This document shows positions 34,850 to 43,917 of a stretch of 64,000 bases of DNA, piece by piece. Below the pieces are notes generated by a model. It ran no database searches. It saw nothing but the letters and a program-made list of their open reading frames with translations, and was not told the origin of the DNA. The stretch comes from Mayfieldus sp963781495. Lineage in GTDB: Bacteria; Actinomycetota; Thermoleophilia; Solirubrobacterales; 70-9. Numbering within the stretch: position 1 is the stretch's first letter; every line of letters begins with the position of its first letter. The position numbers were made by a program, and so were the translations under genes. The stretch spans positions 1,302,001-1,366,000 of the forward strand of contig CAWAFX010000002.1 of the NCBI GenBank assembly GCA_963781495.1, given 5' to 3'.

Positions 34850-36127
34850 ATGCTGCAGACGATCGCCAACGCCTTCACGGTCCCGGAGATCCGCCGCAAG
34901 ATCGCCTTCACAGCAGCGATGCTGCTGCTCTACCGGCTCGGTGCCTACATACCGGCGCCGGGGATCGACATCAACGCGGTCAAGAACGTCTCCAACAACT
35001 TCGCCGGCTCGGGCAACATCCTCGGCTTCCTCAACCTCTTCTCGGGCGGAAGCCTTTCGCGCCTGTCGCTGTTCGCGCTCGGGATCATGCCCTACATCAC
35101 GGCCTCGATCATCCTCCAGCTCCTGACGGTGGTTGTCCCCTCGCTGGAGAAGCTGCAGAAGGAGGGCGAGGTCGGGCAGCAGAAGATCACCCAGTACACC
35201 CGCTACCTGACGGTCGCGCTCGCCTTCGCGCAGTCGCTCGGCTACGTCTTCCTCTTCAGCTCCAGCCGCTTCCTCGGCAGCGGCACCAGCCCGATCGGCG
35301 AGCGCACCTTCACCAAGGTCTTCTTGATCGTCGTCTCGCTGACCGCGGGCACGACGCTTCTGATGTGGCTCGGCGAGCTGATCACACAGCGCGGGGTCGG
35401 CAACGGGATCTCGCTGATGATCTTCGCCTCGATCGCCTCGCGGATCCCGAGCGGGATCGACAAGTGGTGGAACAACCCCGACCAGGTCTTCGTCGTGATG
35501 ATGCCGTTCATCGCTCTGGCGGTGATCGTCGCGATCGTCTTCGTCCAGGAGGGCCAGCGGCGGATCCCGGTCCAGTACGCGAAGCGCGTCGTCGGCCGCC
35601 GGATGACCTCCGGCGGCTCGACCTACCTGCCGCTGCGGGTCAACATGGCGGGCGTGATCCCGGTCATCTTCGCCGCCTCGATCATGGCGATGCCGCCGAC
35701 GATCGGACAGCTTCTGAACACCCCCGCGGCGCTCTCATTCGCCAACTTCTTCGGCCCCCAGCACTGGGCCTACGTCGCCGGCGAATCCTTCTTCATCATC
35801 ATCTTCACCTACTTCTACACCGCGGTCACCTTCAACCCGGTCGACCAGGCCGACAACCTGAAGAAATACGGGGGATTCATCCCCGGGGTGAGACCGGGCC
35901 GGCCGACCGCCGAGTACCTCGACCGCATCCTCTCCCGGCTGACCCTGCCAGGGGCCCTCTACCTGGCCCTGGTCGCGGCGCTGCCGACGATCCTTATCAG
36001 CCAGACGTCGGCCACATTCTTCTTCGGCGGCACCTCGATCCTGATCGTGATCGGCGTCGCCCTGGACACGGTCAAGCAGTTGGAAGCGCAGCTGATGATG
36101 CGCAACTACGAAGGCTTCTTGAAGTAG
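34850..36127 (+). CDS. secY: Preprotein translocase channel subunit SecY
   Basis: 425 residues with ten membrane helices. The plug/TM2 region has NLFSGGSLSRLSLFALGIMPYITASIILQLL, and the C-terminal cytoplasmic loops contain the conserved QADNLKKYGGFIPGVRPG. It pairs with SecE encoded at 3887. ATG abuts the rplO stop; adk follows after 13 nt. Confidence 0.98.
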   Translation: MLQTIANAFTVPEIRRKIAFTAAMLLLYRLGAYIPAPGIDINAVKNVSNNFAGSGNILGFLNLFSGGSLSRLSLFALGIMPYITASIILQLLTVVVPSLEKLQKEGEVGQQKITQYTRYLTVALAFAQSLGYVFLFSSSRFLGSGTSPIGERTFTKVFLIVVSLTAGTTLLMWLGELITQRGVGNGISLMIFASIASRIPSGIDKWWNNPDQVFVVMMPFIALAVIVAIVFVQEGQRRIPVQYAKRVVGRRMTSGGSTYLPLRVNMAGVIPVIFAASIMAMPPTIGQLLNTPAALSFANFFGPQHWAYVAGESFFIIIFTYFYTAVTFNPVDQADNLKKYGGFIPGVRPGRPTAEYLDRILSRLTLPGALYLALVAALPTILISQTSATFFFGGTSILIVIGVALDTVKQLEAQLMMRNYEGFLK

Positions 36128-36140
36128 CCTCGGCTCAGCG

Positions 36141-36821
36141 GTGTCTGAGCTGAACCTCGTCCTGCTTGGCCCGCCCGGCTCCGGCAAGGGCACCCAGGGC
36201 GTGCGCCTGCAGGAGGACTTCCGGCTTCCCTATTACGCGACCGGGGACATCCTGCGGGCCGCGGTTCGCGACGAGACCGAGCTCGGCCGCAGCGCGAAGG
36301 AGTACATGGACCGCGGCGACCTGGTGCCCGACGAGGTGATCATCGGGGTCATCACCGAGCGCCTCGGGGACTCCGAGGCGGACGACGGTTTTATCCTCGA
36401 CGGCTTTCCGCGCACGATGCCACAGGCCGAGGCGCTCGACGGCGAGCTGGACAAGCTCGACCGGGGACTGACCGCGGCGCTCTTGATCGAGGTCCCCGAC
36501 GAGGAGGTCGTGCGGCGTCTCGGGGGACGGCGAACCTGCGCCAAGAACGGCCATGTCTTCCACGTCGAGTTCGATCCCCCGAAGGAGGCCGACGTCTGCG
36601 ACATCGACGGCAGCCGGCTGGTCACCCGCGATGACGACAAGCCGGAGGTGATCCGCCATCGTCTCGAGCAGTACCGTGAGAAGACCGAGCCGCTGGTCTC
36701 CTACTACGACGACAAGGGCCTGCTGCGGCGGGTCGACGGGGCCCAGTCACCGGATGAGGTCGGCGACAGGATCCGGGCCCTGCTGGCGACGCTGAAGCTC
36801 GAAGAGGAAATCGACAGCTGA
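36141..36821 (+). CDS. adk: Adenylate kinase (long-lid form)
   Basis: 226 residues. P-loop GPPGSGKGTQ, AMP site TGDILRAA and DGFPRTMPQAE, and the long LID (residues about 130-165). Zinc-lid enzymes have Cys-x2-Cys and Cys-x2-Cys/Asp. Here the positions are Cys133, Asn136, Cys153 and Asp156, so only two cysteines remain and zinc binding is doubtful. The enzyme interconverts ATP+AMP and 2 ADP. GTG start after secY, as in the usual secY-adk-map order. Confidence 0.96.
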   Translation: MSELNLVLLGPPGSGKGTQGVRLQEDFRLPYYATGDILRAAVRDETELGRSAKEYMDRGDLVPDEVIIGVITERLGDSEADDGFILDGFPRTMPQAEALDGELDKLDRGLTAALLIEVPDEEVVRRLGGRRTCAKNGHVFHVEFDPPKEADVCDIDGSRLVTRDDDKPEVIRHRLEQYREKTEPLVSYYDDKGLLRRVDGAQSPDEVGDRIRALLATLKLEEEIDS

Positions 36822-36825
36822 CGTC

Positions 36826-37596
36826 ATGTATCGGATGATCATTCGCAAGACCCCGGAGCAGATCGAGAAGATGGCTGCCTCAGGGAGCCTGCTCGTCCGC
36901 TGCCTGCGGCTGCTTGAGTCCGGCGCCCGGGCCGGGGCGACGACCGAGGACCTCGACCGAGCGGCGGAGAAGTTCATCCGCTCCCAGGGGGCCGAGCCCG
37001 CCTTCAAGGGCTATCGCGGCTTTCCGGGCTCGATCTGCACCTCGGTCAACTCGATGGTCGTGCACGGAATCCCCGGGCCGCAGGAGCTGCGGCGCGGCGA
37101 CGTGATCTCGATCGACGTCGGCGTGGTTCGCGACGGCTGGGTCTCCGACGCCGCGATCACCGTTCCGGTCGGCGCGGTCAGCGACGAGGCGCGGCGGCTG
37201 CTCGACACCACCCGCGAGGCGCTGATGGAGGGAACGGCCCAGGTGCGCGCCGGCAACCACCTCGGCGACGTCTCGGCGGCGATCCAGCGCCGGGTCGAGC
37301 TCGACGGCTTCTCGATCATCCGCAGCCTCGTCGGCCACGGGATCGGCCGCGACATGCACGAGGAGCCGCAGATACCCAACTACGGCGAGCCCGGCCGCGG
37401 CCCCCTGCTCGAGGAGGGGATGGTGCTGGCGATCGAACCGATGGTCAATGCCGGCGGGCCCCTGGTGCGGATGGGCGACGACGGCTGGGCCGTCTACTCG
37501 CAGGACGGTTCGCTGGCGGCCCATTTCGAGTTCACGGTCGCGGTCACCGCCGAGGGGCCGCGCGTACTCACCCCCTGGCACGCCGAGGAAGACTGA
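36826..37596 (+). CDS. map: Methionine aminopeptidase, type I
   Basis: 256 residues. Metal ligands are visible as Asp97, Asp108, His171, Glu204 and Glu235 (SIDVGV, VSDAAITV, GHGIGRDMHEEP, AIEPMV, FEFTVAV). Removes the initiator Met from nascent proteins. ATG at 36826; a second ATG three codons later is possible. In most bacteria infA follows map; here the next gene is a penicillin-acylase homologue. Confidence 0.97.
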   Translation: MYRMIIRKTPEQIEKMAASGSLLVRCLRLLESGARAGATTEDLDRAAEKFIRSQGAEPAFKGYRGFPGSICTSVNSMVVHGIPGPQELRRGDVISIDVGVVRDGWVSDAAITVPVGAVSDEARRLLDTTREALMEGTAQVRAGNHLGDVSAAIQRRVELDGFSIIRSLVGHGIGRDMHEEPQIPNYGEPGRGPLLEEGMVLAIEPMVNAGGPLVRMGDDGWAVYSQDGSLAAHFEFTVAVTAEGPRVLTPWHAEED

Positions 37597-37658
37597 GCGG
37601 CGGCGGCCGCTGAACCCGGCGCGCTGCCTGCCGGCCCTGCATATACTCGCCGCGGGGT

Positions 37659-40478
37659 ATGGGGCAGCGGCGGGAAAGACGTTTTTGGTGGATTAGCGGG
37701 TGCTTGGTCGCGCTGGCAACCGCGTCACTGCTCTGGATCGCGTCGCCCGCCCTGGCGGCGGCGCCGCAGCCCTACGGGACCAACGACGCCGGCGGCTTTC
37801 TCAACGTCCTGCCGCCGGGCGAGAACGGCCTCGACAACGCCACCGACCTGGCGCTGTTCCAGCTCAACGGCAGCTATCCGGCCCACTGGATGGACCAGCA
37901 GCCGCTCTACAACAACCTGCTCTACGCCGCTCCGACCCTCACCGACGCGCAGGTTCCCCAGTTCTACAAGGACGCCACCTTCGGCGTGCGGTCCGGCGAC
38001 GTCGCCTCGACGACCGTGCCGCCGGGGCGGCCTGGGGTGACGATCGTCCGCGACTCCTCCTACGGCATCCCCCACATCTACGGCGACACTGCCGACGACG
38101 TCGCCTTCGGGGCCGGTTACGCGGGGGCCCAGGACCGGCTCTTCTTGATGGACGTCCTCCGCCACACCGGTGAGGCCAGCCTCTCCTCCTTCGTCGGAGG
38201 CTCGGCCAGCAATCGCGCCATGGACCGCGGCCAGTGGCAGGCCGCTCCCTACACCGAGGCCGACCTGCAGCGCCAGATCGACCTCGCGCCGCAGCTCTAC
38301 GGCGAGAAGGGAGCCGAGCTGGTCAGCGAGCTGAACGCCTACGTGGCGGGGATCAACGCCTACATCCAGCAGGCCACCCAGCTGCTCAACATCCCCACGA
38401 TGCTGCCGGCCGAATACACGGCGCTTGGCAAGCTGCCGCAGCCGTGGACGGGTCCCGACGTGGTTGCCACAGCCTCGCTGATCGGCGGGATCTTCGGGCG
38501 CGGCGGCGGCCGCGAGCTGGACTCGGCCAAGACCCTGCAGGCGCTGCAGCGCCGCTTCGGAGGCAAGAAGGGGGCCAAGGCCTGGGTCGACTTCCGCGAG
38601 GCAAACGACCCCAGGGCGCCGACCACTGTGCTGAAGAAGCGCTTTCCGTATGAGACCGGGAGCCCGTTCTCGAAGCGCGGCCTGGCGCTTCCGGACCCCG
38701 GTTCGGTCCAGGACGCGCCGGTGGCGCCGCCGGCAAGCCGCCAATCTTCGGGAGCGGGCGGTCCGTTCGCGAACCTCGGCGCCCAGTTGATGCGTGAGCT
38801 GCGTTCACCGCACGCTTCCAACTGGGAGCTCGTCTCGGCACGCGAGTCGCGGACCGGGCATCCGGTCGGAGTTCTCGGCCCGCAGGTCGGCTACTACCTG
38901 CCGCAGATCCTCATGGAGGAGGACCTGCACGGCCCCGGCTATGACGCTGAGGGCGCCACCTTCCCCGGCGTCAACCTCTTCGTGCTGCTCGGGCACGGCC
39001 GCGATTACGCCTGGAGCGCGACCACGGCGACCTCCGACAACGTCGACACATTCGCCGAGGTTCTCTGCCAGGACGACTACCACTACCTCTACAAGGGCCA
39101 ATGCCTGCCGATGGAGAAGCTGGTCCGCAACAACAGCTGGCTGCCAAGCGCCGTCGACCAGACGCCGCCGGGCTCGGAGACGCTGACCGCCTACCGCACG
39201 GTGCACGGGATCGTCTATGCCCGCGGCACGGTGCACGGCAAGCGCGTCGCCTTCGTCAGCGCCCGCAGCACCTACGGGCACGAGGCCGACTCGGCGCTTT
39301 TCTTCCAGCAGATGAACGATCCCGGCGCGATCCGTGGACCCGCCGACTTCAGGCGCGCCGCGGGGCTGATGAACTTCGCCTTCAACTGGTCCTACATCGA
39401 CTCGCAGCACATCGCCTACCAGCTGACCGGCTGGTACCCGCAACGGGCCAAGAAGACCTCCCCCGACTTCCCGATCCTCGGCACCGGGCAGTTCGATTGG
39501 AAGCGGTATGACCCCTCGCTGCACGAGGCCGCATGGCTTCCGCAGCGGAAAATCCCCCATGCCGTCGACCAGCCCTACCTGGTCTCCTGGAACAACAAGC
39601 AGGCCCGCGGCTGGGCGGCGGCCGACGACAAGTACGCGTTCGGCCCGATCTACCGCAGCCAGCTGATCGAAGACAAGATCCGCAGCGACATAAAGGGTCG
39701 CCGCAAGGCGAGCCTGGCCCAGGTAGTGCAGGCGATGGAGCTCTCGGCCACGCAGGACATCCGCGCCGTCAAGGACCTGCCGATCCTGCTGCGGGCGATC
39801 GGCAAGCCCAAGGACCCGCAGCTGCAAAACGCGATCGCCGAGCTCCGCGCCTGGCGCAGCGCCGGCGCCCACCGCGAGGACCTGGACCGGGACGGGACCT
39901 ACGAGTCCACGCCCGCGATCGAGCTGATGGACGCCTGGTGGCCGAAGCTGGTCCAGGCGGAGTTCCAGCCGGCGCTCGGCGGCGACGCCTTCGGCGCGGT
40001 CGAGGACATGCTGCCGGACGGCGACTTCACACGCCGCGACCCAAGCGCGCCCGACTTCGCCGACGGCTGGTACGGCTACGTCCTCAACGACCTGCGCGAC
40101 CTCTACGCGCGCCACCGCCACCACGGTCACGGGCACCGTCATCACGCCCACCATGCCCATCGGGCGCTGGGGCGCCGCCATGGCCACCGAAAGCACCGCC
40201 ACCGGGCCCACCGCAAGCTCGCCTACAGCCGCGTCTACTGCGGCAGCGGCTCGCGCAAGCGCTGCCGGGCCGCCCTGCGCGCCTCGCTGCGCGAGGCGCT
40301 GACCGTCACTCCGAAGGAGCTCTACGGGTACGGCGACTGCGCCTCGAACCCGCAGCCGAGCTGCTTCGACCGCAACCGCTCCACAAACGCCTCCGGGCTG
40401 GGGATCGACCCACAGCCGTTCCAGAACCGGCCCACCTTCCAGCAGGCCGTTTCGATCCTCAACAGCCTGCCCCGCTAG
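37659..40478 (+). CDS. Secreted penicillin acylase (Ntn-hydrolase) family protein with His-rich segment
   Basis: 939 residues. A signal peptide with a hydrophobic core (LVALATASLLWIASPALA, about 17-34) leads a proenzyme: alpha-chain segment with YGIPHIYGDTADDVAFGAGYAGAQDRLFLMD, spacer, then the autoprocessing site HASNWE with Ser387 as the expected beta-chain N-terminal nucleophile. WSATT and NFAFNWSY are also typical. The family hydrolyses amides such as penicillins and acyl-homoserine lactones. Near the C-terminus (about 815-850) is a His/Arg/Gly-rich tract with about fifteen His, then a Cys-containing end. A TATACT box at 37642 may be a -10. It interrupts the map-rpmJ region. Confidence 0.88.
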   Translation: MGQRRERRFWWISGCLVALATASLLWIASPALAAAPQPYGTNDAGGFLNVLPPGENGLDNATDLALFQLNGSYPAHWMDQQPLYNNLLYAAPTLTDAQVPQFYKDATFGVRSGDVASTTVPPGRPGVTIVRDSSYGIPHIYGDTADDVAFGAGYAGAQDRLFLMDVLRHTGEASLSSFVGGSASNRAMDRGQWQAAPYTEADLQRQIDLAPQLYGEKGAELVSELNAYVAGINAYIQQATQLLNIPTMLPAEYTALGKLPQPWTGPDVVATASLIGGIFGRGGGRELDSAKTLQALQRRFGGKKGAKAWVDFREANDPRAPTTVLKKRFPYETGSPFSKRGLALPDPGSVQDAPVAPPASRQSSGAGGPFANLGAQLMRELRSPHASNWELVSARESRTGHPVGVLGPQVGYYLPQILMEEDLHGPGYDAEGATFPGVNLFVLLGHGRDYAWSATTATSDNVDTFAEVLCQDDYHYLYKGQCLPMEKLVRNNSWLPSAVDQTPPGSETLTAYRTVHGIVYARGTVHGKRVAFVSARSTYGHEADSALFFQQMNDPGAIRGPADFRRAAGLMNFAFNWSYIDSQHIAYQLTGWYPQRAKKTSPDFPILGTGQFDWKRYDPSLHEAAWLPQRKIPHAVDQPYLVSWNNKQARGWAAADDKYAFGPIYRSQLIEDKIRSDIKGRRKASLAQVVQAMELSATQDIRAVKDLPILLRAIGKPKDPQLQNAIAELRAWRSAGAHREDLDRDGTYESTPAIELMDAWWPKLVQAEFQPALGGDAFGAVEDMLPDGDFTRRDPSAPDFADGWYGYVLNDLRDLYARHRHHGHGHRHHAHHAHRALGRRHGHRKHRHRAHRKLAYSRVYCGSGSRKRCRAALRASLREALTVTPKELYGYGDCASNPQPSCFDRNRSTNASGLGIDPQPFQNRPTFQQAVSILNSLPR

Positions 40479-40529
40479 GGCGCGCCGCACGCCTGGGACA
40501 CGCCTGGGACCCCCTGCTATCCTTCTGCG

Positions 40530-40551
40530 TCGGCCTTCCGGCCGGTTTTTT
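40530..40551 (+). terminator. Terminator between the acylase gene and rpmJ
   Basis: CGGCC-TTCC-GGCCG followed by G and six T residues (40546-40551). It ends the acylase transcript or acts as an attenuator 60 nt before rpmJ. The stem is short (5-6 bp) but the T-run is strong. Confidence 0.65.
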
Positions 40552-40611
40552 CTGCCCGCGGTCCAACTCCTGGGACGGTGGGCCTCCTGATCCGATACGA
40601 ATTCGAGGCTG

Positions 40612-40725
40612 ATGAAAGTACGGGCATCCGTAAAACCGATGTGCGAGAAATGCAAGGTGATCCGCCGTGGCGGATCCGTTCTCGTGATCTGCTCGAACCC
40701 TCGACACAAGCAGCGGCAGGGCTAG
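40612..40725 (+). CDS. rpmJ: 50S ribosomal protein L36 (zinc form)
   Basis: 37 residues, read directly from the sequence: MKVRASVKPMCEKCKVIRR and the VLVICSNPRHKQRQG end. Cys11, Cys14, Cys27 and His32 make the zinc site. It starts the alpha operon here, with no infA in front. The stop precedes the rpsM TTG by 1 nt. Confidence 0.96.
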   Translation: MKVRASVKPMCEKCKVIRRGGSVLVICSNPRHKQRQG

Positions 40726-40726
40726 C

Positions 40727-41110
40727 TTGGCGCGGATCGCAGGCGTAAACATCCCAACCAACAAGCGGGTCGAGGTCGGCCTCAGCTACGTCTACGGCAT
40801 CGGCCCCTCGACCGCGCGCAAGATCCTCGCCCAGACCGGCGTCGATCCCGACACCGCGGTCAAGGACCTGACCGAGGACGAGGTCGTGAAGCTGCGCGAG
40901 GCGGTCGAGGCGTTGAACGTCGAAGGCGACCTGCGCCGCGAGCGCTCGCAGAACGTCAAGCGCCTGACCGAGATCGGCTCCTACCGCGGGCTGCGCCACC
41001 GGCGCGGCCTGCCGGTGCGTGGCCAGCGAACGAAGACCAATGCCCGCGGCCGCAAGGGCCCGAAGCGGATGAGCGTCGCCGGACGCCGCCGGGCACCGAC
41101 GCCGAAGTAG
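40727..41110 (+). CDS. rpsM: 30S ribosomal protein S13
   Basis: 127 residues from TTG: MARIAGVNIPTNKRVEVGLSYVYGIG and the C-terminal HRRGLPVRGQRTKTNARGRKG tail that touches the P-site tRNA. Full length; rpsK follows after 8 nt. Confidence 0.98.
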   Translation: MARIAGVNIPTNKRVEVGLSYVYGIGPSTARKILAQTGVDPDTAVKDLTEDEVVKLREAVEALNVEGDLRRERSQNVKRLTEIGSYRGLRHRRGLPVRGQRTKTNARGRKGPKRMSVAGRRRAPTPK

Positions 41111-41118
41111 GGATCTGA

Positions 41119-41517
41119 GTGGCACAGGCAAAAGGACAGAAGGGTCGCGCTCGCCGCCGGGTGAAGAAGAACATCGCCTACGGCCAGGCCCACATCAAGA
41201 CTTCCTTCAACAACACGATCGTCACCCTGACCGACACCGACGGCAACGTGATCGCCTGGGAGTCGGCGGGCAGCGCCGGCTTCAAGGGCTCGCGCAAGAG
41301 CACCCCCTTCGCCGCCCAGGTGACCGCCGACTCGGCGGCCAAGAAAGGCATGGAGCACGGCCTGCAGAGGGTCGAGGTGTTCGCCAAGGGCGCCGGCTCG
41401 GGTCGCGAGACCGCGATCCGCTCGCTGCAGGCGGCAGGCCTCGAGGTGACGACCGTAAAGGACGTGACGCCGCAGGCCCACAACGGCTGCCGGCCCCGCA
41501 AGCGGAGGCGGGTCTAA
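41119..41517 (+). CDS. rpsK: 30S ribosomal protein S11
   Basis: 132 residues from GTG. Conserved AHIKTSFNNTIVTLTDTDGNVIAW and the C-terminal VTPQAHNGCRPRKRRRV near the platform and Shine-Dalgarno helix. Its stop overlaps the rpsD ATG (TAATGG). Confidence 0.98.
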   Translation: MAQAKGQKGRARRRVKKNIAYGQAHIKTSFNNTIVTLTDTDGNVIAWESAGSAGFKGSRKSTPFAAQVTADSAAKKGMEHGLQRVEVFAKGAGSGRETAIRSLQAAGLEVTTVKDVTPQAHNGCRPRKRRRV

Positions 41518-42137
41518 TGGCCCGCGACACCTCACCGCAGTGCAAGCAGTGCCGCCGAGAGGGGCAGAAGCTGTTCCTCAAGGGCCAGCGCTGCTTCACC
41601 GACAAGTGCGGCGTCGAGCGCCGCTCCTATCCGCCCGGCGAGCATGGCCGGGGCAGGATGCGCCAGTCCGAGTACCGTCAGCAGCTGCGCGAGAAGCAGA
41701 AGACGCGCCGCTACTACGGGGTGCTGGAAAAGCAGTTCCGCTCCTACTACGACAAGGCCTCGCGCCAGGACGGGGTAACGGGCGAGAACCTTCTGCGGAT
41801 CCTGGAGTGCCGGCTCGACAACGTCTTGGTCAGGCTGGGCTTTGCCAGCTCACGGCGCCAGGCGCGCCAGCTGGTGCGCCACGGCCACTGGATGGTCAAC
41901 GGGCGCCGGGTCGACATCCCCTCCTACCAGGTGCGCCCCGACGACGTGATCTCGATCAAGTCCAACTCGGCGGCCACCGACCTGGTCCGTGCCGCCACCG
42001 AGCTAACGGCAACGGTCCCGGCCTGGCTGCAGGCCGACCATGACTCGCTCACCGCCAAGGTGCTCCGTCTCCCGGAGCGCTCAGAGATTTCCGCGCCGGT
42101 CCAGGAGCAGCTCATCGTTGAGCTGTACTCCAAGTAG
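41517..42137 (+). CDS. rpsD: 30S ribosomal protein S4 (zinc-binding form)
   Basis: 206 residues. The N-terminal zinc knuckle has Cys9, Cys12, Cys26 and Cys31 (CKQC, CFTDKC). The S4 RNA-binding domain reads LECRLDNVLVRLGFASSRRQARQLVRHGH. S4 starts 30S assembly and in other bacteria represses the alpha operon. Its ATG overlaps the rpsK stop; rpoA follows after 32 nt. Confidence 0.98.
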   Translation: MARDTSPQCKQCRREGQKLFLKGQRCFTDKCGVERRSYPPGEHGRGRMRQSEYRQQLREKQKTRRYYGVLEKQFRSYYDKASRQDGVTGENLLRILECRLDNVLVRLGFASSRRQARQLVRHGHWMVNGRRVDIPSYQVRPDDVISIKSNSAATDLVRAATELTATVPAWLQADHDSLTAKVLRLPERSEISAPVQEQLIVELYSK

Positions 42138-42169
42138 ACCGCGAAACAAGACCCCTACACGAGGAACGC

Positions 42170-43144
42170 ATGCCCACTGAATTCCAGGTCCCCAGAATCA
42201 GCGCCGAGAAGGTCGATGACAACCGCGGCACCTTCACGGTCGAGCCCCTAGACAAGGGGTTCGGTTACACGTTCGGAAACAGCCTCCGCCGCGTGCTGCT
42301 CTCTTCGCTCGGAGGCGCCGCGATCACCAGCGTCCGCATCGAGGGCGTCGCGCACGAGTTCTCAACCGTGCCCGGCGTCAAGGAGGACGTCACCGACATC
42401 GTCCTCAACCTGAAGGAGATCGTGGTGCGCATGCACACCGATGCCGACGAGGTCGAGGCGCCGCTGGTGGCGACCGGGCCCGGCGAGGTCAAGGCGAAGG
42501 ACATCGACCTCCCTTCCGGGGTCGAGATCCTCAACCCCAACGCCCCGATCGCAACGCTCGAGAAGAAGACCAAGCTCGAGATGTACCTGACGATCGGCCG
42601 CGGCCGCGGCTACTCGCCGGCCGAGGACAACAAGACCGAGGAGGCACCGATCGGGGTCGTCCCGATCGACTCGATCTTCTCGCCGATCCGGCGCGCCTCC
42701 TACAGTGTCGACTCGGCTCGAGTCGGTCAGCGCACCGACTTCGACAAGCTGACGCTGGACCTCGAGACCGACGGCTCGGTCGAGCCGGCGGGAGCGTTGC
42801 GCGAGGCCTCCGAGATCCTGATCAAGAGCCTGGCGATCTTCACCGACGCCGACCGGGTCGAGGAGCTGACGGTTCGCGAGCCGGTTGCGATCGGCGGCGA
42901 ATCGGGCATTCCCGAGACGGTTGCCGCTCCCGGCGGCGACGGCCTCGACGAGATCCTGATCGAGGAGCTGGAGCTCGGCGTCCGCTCGTACAACTGCCTC
43001 AAGCGGGCAGGCGTGCAGACGGTCGGCGACCTGGTCCGCAAGTCGGAGTCGGAGCTGAATGCGATCCCGAACTTCGGTCAGAAGTCGATCGAGGAAGTGA
43101 TCGAGACCCTCGACTCGCGGGGCCTCTCGCTGCGTCCCGACTAG
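42170..43144 (+). CDS. rpoA: DNA-directed RNA polymerase subunit alpha
   Basis: 324 residues. NTD: FTVEPLDKGFGYTFGNSLRRVLLSSLGGAAI with the polymerase-assembly determinants. CTD: LGVRSYNCLKRAGVQTVGDLVRKSE, the helix-hairpin-helix that contacts UP elements and activators. GAGGAACGC ribosome site. rplQ follows after 10 nt. Confidence 0.98.
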   Translation: MPTEFQVPRISAEKVDDNRGTFTVEPLDKGFGYTFGNSLRRVLLSSLGGAAITSVRIEGVAHEFSTVPGVKEDVTDIVLNLKEIVVRMHTDADEVEAPLVATGPGEVKAKDIDLPSGVEILNPNAPIATLEKKTKLEMYLTIGRGRGYSPAEDNKTEEAPIGVVPIDSIFSPIRRASYSVDSARVGQRTDFDKLTLDLETDGSVEPAGALREASEILIKSLAIFTDADRVEELTVREPVAIGGESGIPETVAAPGGDGLDEILIEELELGVRSYNCLKRAGVQTVGDLVRKSESELNAIPNFGQKSIEEVIETLDSRGLSLRPD

Positions 43145-43154
43145 GCTGGCCGCC

Positions 43155-43508
43155 GTGCGCCATCGCCGCAAGAAGGGAAAGCTGAGCCGCGACGCCGCCC
43201 ATCGCAAGGCGTTGATGGCCAACCTCTCCAAGCAGCTGATCGCCCACGAGCGGATCAAGACCAGTCAGGCGAAGGCGAAGGCGGTCAAGCCCGAGGTCGA
43301 GAAGCTGATCACGCTCGCCAAGCGCGGCGACCATCACGCGCGGCGCCAGGCCCTCTCGGCCCTGGGCCAGGACAAGTTCACGGTCCACAAGCTGTTCGAG
43401 GAGGTGGCGCCGCGCTACGTCGAGCGGCCCGGCGGCTACACGCGGATCGTCAAGCTCGGGCCGCGGCGCTCCGACTCGACCGAGATGGTCTACATCGAGC
43501 TGGTCTAG
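43155..43508 (+). CDS. rplQ: 50S ribosomal protein L17
   Basis: 117 residues from GTG: MRHRRKKGKLSRDAAHRKALMANLSKQLI and the PRRSDSTEMVYIELV end. Standard length. Ends the alpha operon; a 9-bp inverted repeat follows before a convergent minus-strand gene. Confidence 0.98.
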   Translation: MRHRRKKGKLSRDAAHRKALMANLSKQLIAHERIKTSQAKAKAVKPEVEKLITLAKRGDHHARRQALSALGQDKFTVHKLFEEVAPRYVERPGGYTRIVKLGPRRSDSTEMVYIELV

Positions 43509-43533
43509 CACCAGCTCGATTGACGCATCATTG

Positions 43534-43571
43534 CCCGCGGCGTGCTCCGCTTCGCGTCCGTGCGCCGCGGG
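43534..43571. terminator. Inverted repeat between convergent genes
   Basis: CCCGCGGCG (43534-43542) and CGCCGCGGG (43563-43571) are a perfect 9-bp stem with a 20-nt arm between. There is no T-run on either side, so it may stop transcripts only with Rho or protect 3' ends. Confidence 0.4.
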
Positions 43572-43583
43572 GTTCCGGCGCGG

Positions 43584-43838
43584 CTACCAGCCCTTGCGAT
43601 TGGGGCTGACGGCGATCATGAAGCCGACCACCGTGGCCACGATCGCGGCCAGCACGATCCATTGCGCCCAGCCGTCGATGATGCTCAGCGCGGCGGCGCA
43701 CAGCGCCACCCCGACGATCAGGGCAAAGGCGTTGTAGACCCGCGCCCCGCGCTCCGAGCCGCGGCGGATCCGCTCGTTGGAGCCCGACAGCGTGGCGCGC
43801 TCCATCTCGTTGCGCTGGTTTACGGTCATGTTCGACAT
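43584..43838 (-). CDS. Small two-helix membrane protein, function unknown
   Basis: 84 residues with a polar N-terminus (RNEMERATLSGSNERIRRGSERGARV) and two membrane helices (NAFALIVGVALCAAALSII, WIVLAAIVATVVGFMIAV). A GAGAGGAGC ribosome site precedes the ATG; a second ATG three codons in is possible. It stands alone on the minus strand, divergent from truA by 79 nt. I recognise no family. Confidence 0.7.
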   Translation of the reverse strand: MSNMTVNQRNEMERATLSGSNERIRRGSERGARVYNAFALIVGVALCAAALSIIDGWAQWIVLAAIVATVVGFMIAVSPNRKGW

Positions 43839-43917
43839 CGCTGCTCCTCTCGGGGACGACGTAAGGCTACGCCGAAGGCCGGACCAGCGACCTTAGCCTC
43901 CGTCGGGGCCGATTAGC

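Noticed and set aside
40479..40611. Possible infA (IF-1) gene
   Set aside because: The gap is too short for a full IF-1 and no IF-1 motif is found in any frame.
38805..40709. 634-residue minus-strand open frame opposite the acylase
   Set aside because: Overlaps the well-supported secreted acylase and rpmJ; no domain signal.
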